Below, in pieces: positions 1 to 5,919 of a stretch of 7,017 nucleotides of DNA. The number at the start of each line of letters is the position of its first letter. The stretch's first letter is position 1. A program made the position numbers and the translations under genes. Source of the stretch: Xanthobacteraceae bacterium. Its GTDB lineage: Bacteria; Pseudomonadota; Alphaproteobacteria; Rhizobiales; Xanthobacteraceae. A model generated the notes under the pieces. The model saw only the letters and a list, made by a program, of their open reading frames with translations, was not told where the DNA came from and made no database searches. The stretch spans positions 1 through 7,017 of the forward strand of contig JASHVC010000638.1 of the NCBI GenBank assembly GCA_030039655.1, written 5' to 3'.

Positions 1-380
1 CGCACGCGATGATCCTGCACCGAGCCCGCGTAGATGGCGGCGATGGAAGCGCCGTCGCTGTGGCCGAACAAGATGCCGCGCTGGAAGCTGATCGCCGCAA
101 GCACGCGCGGCAGCACCTCGGTCGCCTCTTCGTGCATGAACGAAACGGTGCGCAGCAATTTTCCCGGACTCGAATTGCCATAGCCCGCGCGCGAATAGAC
201 GAACACACCGGCGCCCGTTGCCGCAGCAAGCATTTCAGGAAACTTACCCCAGATCGCGACCGACCCGAGTCCCTCGTGCAGCATCACGATGGTGGGCGCC
301 GCGTCAGGCCGCGGACCGATCATGCGGTATTCAAGCCGCATCTGCTCGAGTTCGAGGAAGCCTTGGTCGGCGAGCGTCAC
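1..380 (-). CDS. alpha/beta hydrolase, 5' part only (probable box-cluster hydrolase)
   Basis: Reading leftward from a GTG at 378-380, the frame stays open for 126 codons to the window edge, so the C-terminal half is missing. Visible features are a HEGLG segment (residues 35-39), which fits the oxyanion-hole loop after the first core strand; a YSRAGYG segment (62-68); FMHEEA (81-86); and the nucleophile elbow GHSDG (106-110) with Ser108 as predicted catalytic serine. The acid and histidine of the triad lie outside the window. The GTG overlaps the stop of the upstream regulator gene (GTGA), so translational coupling is likely. Hydrolases with a GHSDG elbow occur beside benzoyl-CoA (box) genes, and the BoxR-type neighbour supports that setting. 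The substrate is unknown; a ring-cleavage intermediate or a CoA-thioester is only a guess. The fold call is firm and the pathway role is inferred. Confidence 0.85.
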   Translation of the reverse strand, partial: MTLADQGFLELEQMRLEYRMIGPRPDAAPTIVMLHEGLGSVAIWGKFPEMLAAATGAGVFVYSRAGYGNSSPGKLLRTVSFMHEEATEVLPRVLAAISFQRGILFGHSDGASIAAIYAGSVQDHRV

Positions 381-1345
381 GGCTTCCCTCCCTTACCTCT
401 CCCCGCCGCGCGGGGAGAAGGAGCCGCCACGTCGCGGCCCAATATTTTCGTCACGGCCTGCACCAGCTTCGAAAAACTCTGTTCCACCGCATCGCCCGAC
501 GTATCGACCTCAGCCTCGGCGCGCGCGTAGTCGGCGCGGCGCGCTTCGAGGATCGCCACGAGATCGGCCATCGCGCCGCGGTTCTGCGCCATAGGGCGAA
601 AGTCGCCCTGCGCCATCACGCGGCTCATGTGATCCTCGGGCCGCGCCTTGATCCAGATCGTGTGCGTGCGGCGAAGCAGCAGCGAATAGGTTTCGGGATC
701 GGCGACAATGCCGCCGGCCGTCGTGATGATCGCGGTCTCGCGAGCGGCGATGACGCGCTCCAGCGCGCCGCGTTCGTGGCGGCGGAAGGTTGCGGTGCCG
801 GCCATCTCGATCAGGTCGGGGATGCTCGCCCCATACTCCTCCTCGACCACGCGATCGAGCTCGACGAACGGCCAGCCAAGATGCCGCGCCAGCATCCGCC
901 CCAGCGTCGACTTGCCGGCGCCGCGCAGACCGACGAGCGCGATGCGCCGCGCACGGTCGGCATTTTCCAAGCGCGCCACGCGCGTTTCGATTACTTTGGC
1001 GAATGTCGGCAGTTCGCTCTCCGGCACCTGCGCCAGGAGATCGATGATGGCGCCGAGCGCTGCCGGGCGCTTGCCCGTTTCGGGCAGCAGCGCGGTGGCT
1101 GGAAGGTCGAGCGCGCCCGCGATGGCGCGCAGCACGCTGACCGACGGATTGCCGGCGCCGCTCTCGATCTGTGCCAGATAGCGCTCGGAGGTTTGCGAGG
1201 CTTGCGCCAATTGCCGCCGCGTCATGCCGCGCTTGGCGCGATTGCGCCGCACCTCGCCGCCGATGGCAGCCAGGAAGGCCGCTTCATCCGGCACGGCCGG
1301 GCTGGTCCTTTCACGGAGCTTGAGTTTCGCAGCGGGCTTGGCCAA
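377..1345 (-). CDS. boxR: BoxR/BzdR-type regulator: XRE helix-turn-helix fused to a shikimate-kinase-like domain
   Basis: This 322-residue protein has two domains. Residues about 26-85 form an XRE-type helix-turn-helix (MTRRQLAQAS at 41-50, SERYLAQIESG at 53-63). After a linker, residues about 134-303 resemble shikimate kinase: P-loop GLRGAGKST (139-147), ELD (162-164) where kinases have DxD, FRRHE (187-191), AGG (210-212) where kinases have GGG, a lid-like FRP (249-251) and RRADY (269-273). This architecture defines the BzdR/BoxR family, repressors of anaerobic (bzd) or aerobic (box) benzoate catabolism that respond to benzoyl-CoA. The start is a TTG with GAAGG 9 nt upstream; an in-frame stop five codons earlier rules out a longer protein, while a GTG at 1292-1294 behind GAAAGGA would give a version 17 residues shorter. 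The tail after about residue 306 is encoded by a palindromic repeat. A TGCA-N6-TGCA site lies upstream, suggesting autoregulation. The family call is strong; effector and targets are inferred. Confidence 0.88.
   Translation of the reverse strand: MAKPAAKLKLRERTSPAVPDEAAFLAAIGGEVRRNRAKRGMTRRQLAQASQTSERYLAQIESGAGNPSVSVLRAIAGALDLPATALLPETGKRPAALGAIIDLLAQVPESELPTFAKVIETRVARLENADRARRIALVGLRGAGKSTLGRMLARHLGWPFVELDRVVEEEYGASIPDLIEMAGTATFRRHERGALERVIAARETAIITTAGGIVADPETYSLLLRRTHTIWIKARPEDHMSRVMAQGDFRPMAQNRGAMADLVAILEARRADYARAEAEVDTSGDAVEQSFSKLVQAVTKILGRDVAAPSPRAAGRGKGGKP
391..421. repeat. REP-like palindrome inside the boxR 3' end
   Basis: A perfect 9-bp inverted repeat, TCTCCCCGC (398-406) and GCGGGGAGA (410-418), surrounds a 3-nt CGC loop. 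Flanking CCTT (391-394) and AAGG (418-421) add partial outer symmetry. Hairpins of the form CTCTCCCCGC...GCGGGGAGAG are scattered through many rhizobial genomes, mostly between genes; that resemblance is from memory and was not searched. Here the repeat lies in frame in boxR and encodes its basic Pro/Arg/Gly tail. No T-run follows on either strand, so it is not a classical terminator, but the strong RNA stem could affect boxR-hydrolase mRNA. Confidence 0.65.
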
Positions 1346-1366
1346 GGGAACACGCCTTCATGCGCT

Positions 1367-1380
1367 ATAACGATAGTTAT
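1367..1380. repeat. short inverted repeat in the boxR leader
   Basis: ATAAC (1367-1371) and GTTAT (1376-1380) form a perfect 5-bp inverted repeat around GATA. It lies between the predicted boxR transcription start (near 1390) and the TTG start at 1345. It could be a secondary operator or a weak leader hairpin. It does not contain TGCA, so it is not an obvious second copy of the site at 1394-1407. Confidence 0.35.
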
Positions 1381-1393
1381 CAGAAGCAGATGA

Positions 1394-1426
1394 TGCATTA
1401 TAGTGCACACTACCAAATCGACGCAA
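1394..1426 (-). promoter_or_regulatory. predicted boxR promoter with overlapping TGCA-N6-TGCA operator
   Basis: On the minus strand TGCACTATAATGCA occupies 1394-1407. The outer TGCA blocks are separated by 6 nt, and the whole has the palindromic form TGCA-n-TATA-n-TGCA. Inside it is a perfect -10 hexamer TATAAT (1397-1402). A TTGCGT at 1421-1426, 18 nt upstream, is an acceptable -35. The predicted start is near 1390, leaving a leader of about 45 nt before the TTG of boxR. BzdR/BoxR regulators are known, from memory, to use TGCA-containing repeats as operators, so binding here would block RNA polymerase directly. The sequence pattern is seen; the regulatory role is inferred. Confidence 0.6.
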
Positions 1427-1458
1427 AGCGTTTTGTGCGCGCCGTTTTTGCTTTGCGT
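1421..1458. repeat. 9-bp inverted repeat with 20-nt loop upstream of boxR
   Basis: ACGCAAAGC (1421-1429) and GCTTTGCGT (1450-1458) are perfect inverted copies. The inner arm overlaps the predicted boxR -35 box. It also lies 28 nt beyond the stop of the membrane-protein gene, so it could help end that transcript, but the 20-nt loop and lack of a T-run after the stem make it a poor intrinsic terminator. A two-site operator for a dimeric regulator is the alternative. Confidence 0.4.
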
Positions 1459-1485
1459 TTGGGCAACGACCAGCGCTGTTTGGTC

Positions 1486-2355
1486 CTAAACGATACGTCG
1501 AGCGCCCTGCCATTCAATCAAAGATACGGAAACGGCGCCGTTGCTAAAATCGCCAATCTCGAAAGTTGGGCTGGGCAAAGCGCCGAGCGCAATTGGTATG
1601 TGTTGCAGCATGTAGACGGAGCCAATCTCCGCTGCCCGCCCCAATCGACCCTGGTAACCCGCGTGGAACGCTAGCCAAAGTTGGAACCTTCGATCGGTTG
1701 GCAAGTCTTCTGTCTCAACGACACAGCTAAATCTGATCGGAGCGCTTTCTGTTGGCAAAACGTGTGCGAGAATTGTCAGTGGATTTCTTGCGATCTCACC
1801 CATGTGCTCGGCGTAATAGGCAACCCCTCGGTTAACAGCGCCTGTGCCATCAGCAGGGCGATAAAGCTTTCCAAAATAAGCTACGTTGAGTGCAGGCGTT
1901 CTGCCAATATTCTCTATTTCTCCGAAAACGTCGATTCGCAAATGCCGACCAGCGGGCGTAACAACTGTCGGGCTTGTTATGCGCCAAAGAAGCCAAGGAC
2001 GCTGTTCCGCGATGAAAATATCTCTGGTGAGGTTATTTGCTTCCCTTGTAGCCGTAACGGTATCTTTTGCGTTCTCTGCGTTGATGCGTGCGGTCTTGTC
2101 GGCGCGTAGAAGAAAAACGCCCTGAATTATGGAGGCTAAGACAAGAAACCCGGTAAGAGCAGCCAACCATCCCGTGTACTCGGCGAGACGTTCTTCGGGT
2201 GTAACCTTGGAAGCATTCTTGTTGGAGCCTTTGTCCGCAGAGATCGGAGCTTGATAAGGCGTTTGGCGCTGAAATGAGGTTGCGTCCATCCAAGCAAGCC
2301 ACGCTGCAAGGCACAGCAGGGCGGCAATCATTCCGCGATGGGCTTGGCTCAGCAT
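1486..2355 (-). CDS. hypothetical membrane protein, two predicted transmembrane helices
   Basis: I cannot name a function for this 289-residue protein. Hydrophobic segments lie at residues 8-24 and about 62-84; between them is a polar, Lys/Asn-rich stretch (about 40-55). After the second helix come LLRADKTARINAENA (82-96), a probable short coiled region, then AEQRPWLLW (116-124) and a beta-rich C-terminal part with ENIGRTPALNV (148-158). Small membrane proteins with a RADKTAR segment and an N-G-x-TPA motif recur as uncharacterised proteins in rhizobial genomes (recollection, no search). The ATG has AGGA 4 nt upstream, inside the loop of a small hairpin. Only 36 nt separate it from the hemY stop, so read-through from the heme operon is possible. 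Base composition is about 47-52% GC in hand-counted lines, against about 70% in hemC, which points to later acquisition. No frameshift is seen. Confidence 0.75.
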   Translation of the reverse strand: MLSQAHRGMIAALLCLAAWLAWMDATSFQRQTPYQAPISADKGSNKNASKVTPEERLAEYTGWLAALTGFLVLASIIQGVFLLRADKTARINAENAKDTVTATREANNLTRDIFIAEQRPWLLWRITSPTVVTPAGRHLRIDVFGEIENIGRTPALNVAYFGKLYRPADGTGAVNRGVAYYAEHMGEIARNPLTILAHVLPTESAPIRFSCVVETEDLPTDRRFQLWLAFHAGYQGRLGRAAEIGSVYMLQHIPIALGALPSPTFEIGDFSNGAVSVSLIEWQGARRIV

Positions 2356-2373
2356 GCTATCCTGTGAAATAGC
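2356..2373. repeat. small hairpin enclosing the ribosome-binding site of the hypothetical gene
   Basis: GCTAT (2356-2360) and ATAGC (2369-2373) are perfect inverted arms around an 8-nt loop. On the minus strand the loop reads TTCACAGG, so the Shine-Dalgarno core AGG sits at the loop end and its last A enters the stem, directly before the ATG at 2353-2355. With only 5 bp the stem is weak, so any control of translation is speculative. Confidence 0.35.
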
Positions 2374-2391
2374 GCGACAAAAAGAGGAAAT

Positions 2392-3972
2392 TCACTCCAA
2401 AATTTTCCGCCACCCACCGTTTTGTGGTGCTGGTACGGGTTCGTTTTCCTCGTTGTCTTCCGGTCCCGGATCGTCAGGCGCGTGCACGAGTGGAATCACC
2501 GGCTCTACTTTCGGCGGGGTCGTTCGCTTCACTGATCGGCGGGCGGAGGGTGCAGACGTGCGTGGCGCGGGCGGCGGCTGTTCTTCACTGACGAGCCGCG
2601 CCGGTTCAGATTGCAGTGGCGCTTCATTAGACTGCTCGACCTTGGCCTCTTCCGAACTCTCTAGCAGCGGCTCCGGCTCGATTACTGGTGCGCTGAGAAC
2701 GCCCGTGAGCGGTACGCGCCATTCGAAGGCGTCGAGCCGGCCGCTGACCGGCGATATGGGCAGCCAGCGATCGGAGACGTGGCTGTCGGCGGTCCATTGC
2801 GGGTCGGGCGCGGCGTGCAGCGCCCGCGCCATCCACTCGCGCGCGCGGCCTTCGTCGTTGTGGTCCGCCCGTTCCAGTTCGGCCATGAGCAGCGCAACCC
2901 GTTTGGTCGGCGCCGACAAATAGGGAGCGAGAACCGCCCGCGCTCTGCCGAATTCGCGCGCGTCGATCGCGGCGCGCGCCACCGCCAGCGCGCTTTCGAC
3001 GTGGCCGGGCGTTTTCTTCACCAGCGCCTCGATGCGATTGAGCCGGTCGCGCGCGGCGTCGCCGAAGCGGAGCTCCGCGTAAGTTTGCGCCAGTTCGGGA
3101 TGCGGATTGGCGCGCCACGCCTTGTCGACCATGCGCGACGCCTTCCCCAGATCGCCGCCCTCCGCGAGCATGCGCCCGGCAAGCGCTGCTGCCGGCACCA
3201 GCGTCGGCGCGAGCTTTACGGCTTCGAGCGCGGAAGCTTTGGCATTGTCGCGGTCGGTCTCCTCCAAGGCCAGCGCGCGGGCGGTGAGCAGCACGGCGCG
3301 TTGGCGGCGATAGACGGCCTTGTCGAGCGCGCTCTTGCTGCGTTCCAACAGGGCGAGCGCGCCGGCCCAATCGCCGGTGGCGCAGCGGAATTCTAGCACC
3401 GCGCGGTTAGCCCAAGCGAGCGTCGGCGAAGTGCGCGCCGCCTCCTCCGCGTAAGCCCGCGCGCTGGTGTGATCGGCCCGGCGATGCGCCTCGATATGGA
3501 GGCCATGCAAGCCGAGGGTCTTGGTGTCGGGACGGCTCGCCATGGCGCGGAAGGCGCGGTCGGCGGCGTTGCGGTCGCCGGAAAGCTGCGCGGCCTGGGC
3601 GGAGAGCAGCAGCGCCAGCGGCTCGCCGGGCGCGATGCGATTGACTTCGGCCGCAAGCCGGCGCGCGGCGGCGACATCGCCAGAGCCGACAGCGACCAGT
3701 CCGTTCGAGATCGCCTCGTAGGCGCGCGCGCCGCGGCGGTTGCGGCGAAAATTGCTGAACATCGACGGCGAACGCCAAACGGTGCGAACGAGACTCCAGA
3801 GTGCAAGCAACAGCGCCACCAGCACCAGCATCGCCGCGCCCAGAACCATGAGTGAGGTTTCGATGCGCAGGCCCTGCCACACGACTACGACGTCGCCGGG
3901 CCGGTCGGCGATCCACGCCACCGCGAGCGATAGCGCACCGATAATGATCAGGAAGGAGACGACGCGGATCAT
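2392..3972 (-). CDS. hemY: HemY-like inner-membrane TPR protein of the heme operon
   Basis: This 526-residue protein is the proteobacterial HemY type, not the Bacillus protoporphyrinogen oxidase of the same name. Two hydrophobic helices (about 4-21 and 41-62) anchor it in the inner membrane, separated by a short segment with DVVVVWQGLRIETS (27-40), typical of the HemY N-terminal domain. Residues about 80-390 are Ala-rich helical repeats of TPR type. A conserved-looking block, 393-418, holds WTAD, DRWLPISPVSGR and FEW. The remainder, about 430-526, is Pro/Glu-rich and probably disordered. HemY proteins are linked to heme synthesis by their operon position and are thought to act in protein-protein assembly at the membrane; the precise activity is not settled. 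The ATG overlaps the stop of the upstream mic60-like gene (ATGA), indicating coupling. Family identity is secure and the biochemical role is not. Confidence 0.9.
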   Translation of the reverse strand: MIRVVSFLIIIGALSLAVAWIADRPGDVVVVWQGLRIETSLMVLGAAMLVLVALLLALWSLVRTVWRSPSMFSNFRRNRRGARAYEAISNGLVAVGSGDVAAARRLAAEVNRIAPGEPLALLLSAQAAQLSGDRNAADRAFRAMASRPDTKTLGLHGLHIEAHRRADHTSARAYAEEAARTSPTLAWANRAVLEFRCATGDWAGALALLERSKSALDKAVYRRQRAVLLTARALALEETDRDNAKASALEAVKLAPTLVPAAALAGRMLAEGGDLGKASRMVDKAWRANPHPELAQTYAELRFGDAARDRLNRIEALVKKTPGHVESALAVARAAIDAREFGRARAVLAPYLSAPTKRVALLMAELERADHNDEGRAREWMARALHAAPDPQWTADSHVSDRWLPISPVSGRLDAFEWRVPLTGVLSAPVIEPEPLLESSEEAKVEQSNEAPLQSEPARLVSEEQPPPAPRTSAPSARRSVKRTTPPKVEPVIPLVHAPDDPGPEDNEENEPVPAPQNGGWRKILE

Positions 3973-5060
3973 TGGGTGTTGGTGCTGCTGAGAGCGGCGA
4001 GGGCGTCGGCGGCAATGCGCCGGCTTGCCGCGATGGCGGCGCTGCGCGCACTCACCTTTTGCACCCAGGGTGCGGCCAAGGTTTGCGCCGGCTGCGGCAG
4101 GCGCGCGATTTCGCTGACTGCGTCGGCGATGTCGCCGCGCTCGGCGTCGGCGTTGAGTCGCGCGATGATCGCCGCGGGATCGTTGCTCGGCGGCGCATCG
4201 ATGGGCGTGACGCGCACGAGGTTCTTTGCGCTTGTCTCTAGGCGCTGGATGAAGGAGCCGTTCTTCGCCGCCGCGCCGGACGCTTGCAGCAAGGCAGGCG
4301 TGAGCTGCGACAGCTCGTGCGCTAGTGCCGCCGTGCCCGGCAGCCCGTCGGCCGCGAATGGTTCGAGCGAGGTCACGGCGGCCTGATCCGCGCCAAGCGT
4401 TTTCACCGCGGCAAGCTCGGCTTGATAGGGCGCGCCGCGCTCCACGACAGCGCGCAGGGCCTCGGCCGCGACCGCGGCGCGCGCCGCGCGATCGTCGGCG
4501 CTTGCGGGGTGGTGCGCAATGTTGTCGGACAGGGTTTTGACATTATCTTCCAGCGCCGCGATGCGGCCGGTGAGGGCATCGATGTCGCTGTGTTGAACCG
4601 CAGCCTTTGCGGCAACTGCGACGTCGTCAAGTCGGCGGCTAAGGGCGGCGAGCGAGTCACCCAGCGCCTTGGTTTGCGCTTCGACCGCCGTCAGCCGCGA
4701 CGCCAGCGCTTGCTCGGGCGGCTGCGCCTGCAGCTCGGTCTGAATTTTGTCGAGCTGGGCGGAAATTCCGCTCGCGATGTTGTTCGTCCCAGTGGGCGAA
4801 CCATTCGGCGTGGGTATGACGCCCGCAAGCCAAAGGCCTACGAGAATCAGGGCCATGACCACAGCGCCGATGCCGGCACCGACAACGTGGGGCCGGGCGG
4901 ATTCCCACGTCGCATTCTTGCGGGGCTCCGGCGTAGCGCTAGTAGACGACGGGGCGTCCCGGCTCGCTGCCGCAGCCGGCCGCTCGGTTTCGATTTCGGT
5001 GGCCGTCAGATCGATGGTCGGCGGCCGCCGGCGCGGTGTGTTGTCGGACTCGCTCGTCAT
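3969..5060 (-). CDS. alphaproteobacterial Mic60/mitofilin-like inner-membrane protein (COG4223 type)
   Basis: The 363-residue product has a basic N-terminus with RRPPTIDLTATEI (11-23), a disordered Pro/Ser-rich stretch, one transmembrane helix (about 59-81), a coiled-coil region rich in regularly spaced Leu/Ala (about 100-182), and a C-terminal mitofilin-like domain (about 190-355) including VVERGAPYQAELAAVKTLG (205-223) and DPAAIIARLNADAERGDI (294-311). This layout (helix, coiled coil, mitofilin domain) matches the alphaproteobacterial homologues of mitochondrial Mic60, which are known to sit among heme genes and to influence inner-membrane architecture. Start choice: ATG at 5058-5060 has AGGAG with a 5-nt spacer; an in-frame GTG at 5073-5075 also has AGGAG, but only 3 nt away, and would add five residues. 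It overlaps hemY by 4 nt and lies 139 nt after hemD. It is sometimes annotated as HemX-like. Family assignment is good; its function in this organism is inferred. Confidence 0.85.
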   Translation of the reverse strand: MTSESDNTPRRRPPTIDLTATEIETERPAAAASRDAPSSTSATPEPRKNATWESARPHVVGAGIGAVVMALILVGLWLAGVIPTPNGSPTGTNNIASGISAQLDKIQTELQAQPPEQALASRLTAVEAQTKALGDSLAALSRRLDDVAVAAKAAVQHSDIDALTGRIAALEDNVKTLSDNIAHHPASADDRAARAAVAAEALRAVVERGAPYQAELAAVKTLGADQAAVTSLEPFAADGLPGTAALAHELSQLTPALLQASGAAAKNGSFIQRLETSAKNLVRVTPIDAPPSNDPAAIIARLNADAERGDIADAVSEIARLPQPAQTLAAPWVQKVSARSAAIAASRRIAADALAALSSTNTQ

Positions 5061-5199
5061 GCGGTCTCCTGACACAGTCTCCTGAAACGCTCGGTTAGCG
5101 CTGTCGCCGACTCACGGTCCAGACGCGAAGCAGCGCCGACGCATAGTACGCGGCGAGCATGACCGCCACAAACCGCATGCCGTTCGACTAACAACGCAA
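5061..5199 (-). other. hemD-mic60 spacer with tandem Shine-Dalgarno copies and weak promoter
   Basis: This 139-nt gap interrupts an otherwise tightly packed operon. Next to mic60 the 9-mer GTCTCCTGA occurs twice on the plus strand (5064-5072 and 5077-5085, period 13), giving two AGGAG sites on the minus strand. A poor promoter match, TTGTGG (5166-5171) and TACTAT (5143-5148) with 17-nt spacing, could start a separate mic60-hemY transcript. A 27-codon frame (5095-5178) is also open. None of these is strong on its own. Confidence 0.3.
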
Positions 5200-5916
5200 T
5201 TAGCCCAGCTTTTGATGCAAAAGTTCGATCAGCGCGGCCTCAATGGGGCGCTGCGCGACATGGATGGTGCCGGCGCCGGCGTCGGCGAGCGGCTCGGCGA
5301 TTTGGGCCGACAGACAAAAGTGGGCGGGCTTCAGCGCGCTTTCGAGCAAGCCGCCGCCGCGGGCTGCGTTCACATAGGCCTCGGCGGTGCGGCGCGAGAA
5401 ATGCAACACGCCGTCGATGCTCTGCGCCAATGCATCAGTCGCAGCAGGCGGCAGACGTGCGGCCGCAACGGCGCGGTAAACCACGACCGTCTGCACGGTG
5501 AAATTTCGGCTGCCAAGCTTGGCGGCAAGATCGCCGGAGCGCTCCGCACCCGCGAGGTACAGAAGCGAGGCTCCCGGCGGCATACGCTCGCCGACCAGCC
5601 GCGCCAGATCGCCGACGCCGCCGTCAGCCGACCTCACGTCCGCAAAGCCGCTGTCGCGCATCGCCTGTGCGCTGCGGTCACCAACCGCGAACGCCGGCAC
5701 TCCTGCGAGCACGTTCTTTCGCGGATGTGCCGCAATCGCGTGGGCGGCGTTGGCGCTGGTGATTAGAATCGCCGCCCACGGCCCGGCGCCGATTTCGGAA
5801 GCGGACAAAAATTCGATATGCATGAGCGGGGCGATGATGACTGTGTGGCCGCGCTGGCGGAGCGTGGCGGCGGTGCGCTGCGCATCAGGCTCGGGCCGCG
5901 TGAGAAGGAGGCGCAC
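5200..5916 (-). CDS. hemD: uroporphyrinogen-III synthase
   Basis: HemD closes hydroxymethylbilane with inversion of ring D to give uroporphyrinogen III, the common precursor of heme, siroheme, cobalamin and bacteriochlorophyll. The 238-residue length is normal for this cytosolic, cofactor-free enzyme. The sequence shows the weakly conserved family landmarks: N-terminal LLLTRPEPDA (3-12), ITSANA (52-57), AVGD (77-80), LYLAGAERSGDL (119-130), VVVYRA (144-149) with Tyr147 at the usual conserved tyrosine position, and HFSRRTAEA (172-180). The start is a GTG just 3 nt beyond the hemC stop, with AGG close by in the hemC stop region, so translation is probably coupled to hemC. HemD sequences diverge widely, but the motifs plus adjacency to hemC make the call firm. 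Confidence 0.93.
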   Translation of the reverse strand: MRLLLTRPEPDAQRTAATLRQRGHTVIIAPLMHIEFLSASEIGAGPWAAILITSANAAHAIAAHPRKNVLAGVPAFAVGDRSAQAMRDSGFADVRSADGGVGDLARLVGERMPPGASLLYLAGAERSGDLAAKLGSRNFTVQTVVVYRAVAAARLPPAATDALAQSIDGVLHFSRRTAEAYVNAARGGGLLESALKPAHFCLSAQIAEPLADAGAGTIHVAQRPIEAALIELLHQKLG

Positions 5917-5919
5917 CGC

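Noticed and set aside
218..1393. Long plus-strand open frame opposite boxR
   Set aside because: It is antisense to a gene with clear domain motifs; its composition (Arg/Ala-rich, no motif) is the usual by-product of high-GC coding DNA.
1468..1485. GACCA-N8-TGGTC hairpin just after the stop of the orphan gene
   Set aside because: The stem is 5 bp and no T-run follows on the minus strand, so it is too weak to call an intrinsic terminator.
2354..2923. Ser/Gly-rich plus-strand open frame opposite the hemY 3' end
   Set aside because: It mirrors the Pro/Glu-rich tail codons of HemY on the other strand; low complexity and no supporting start signal.
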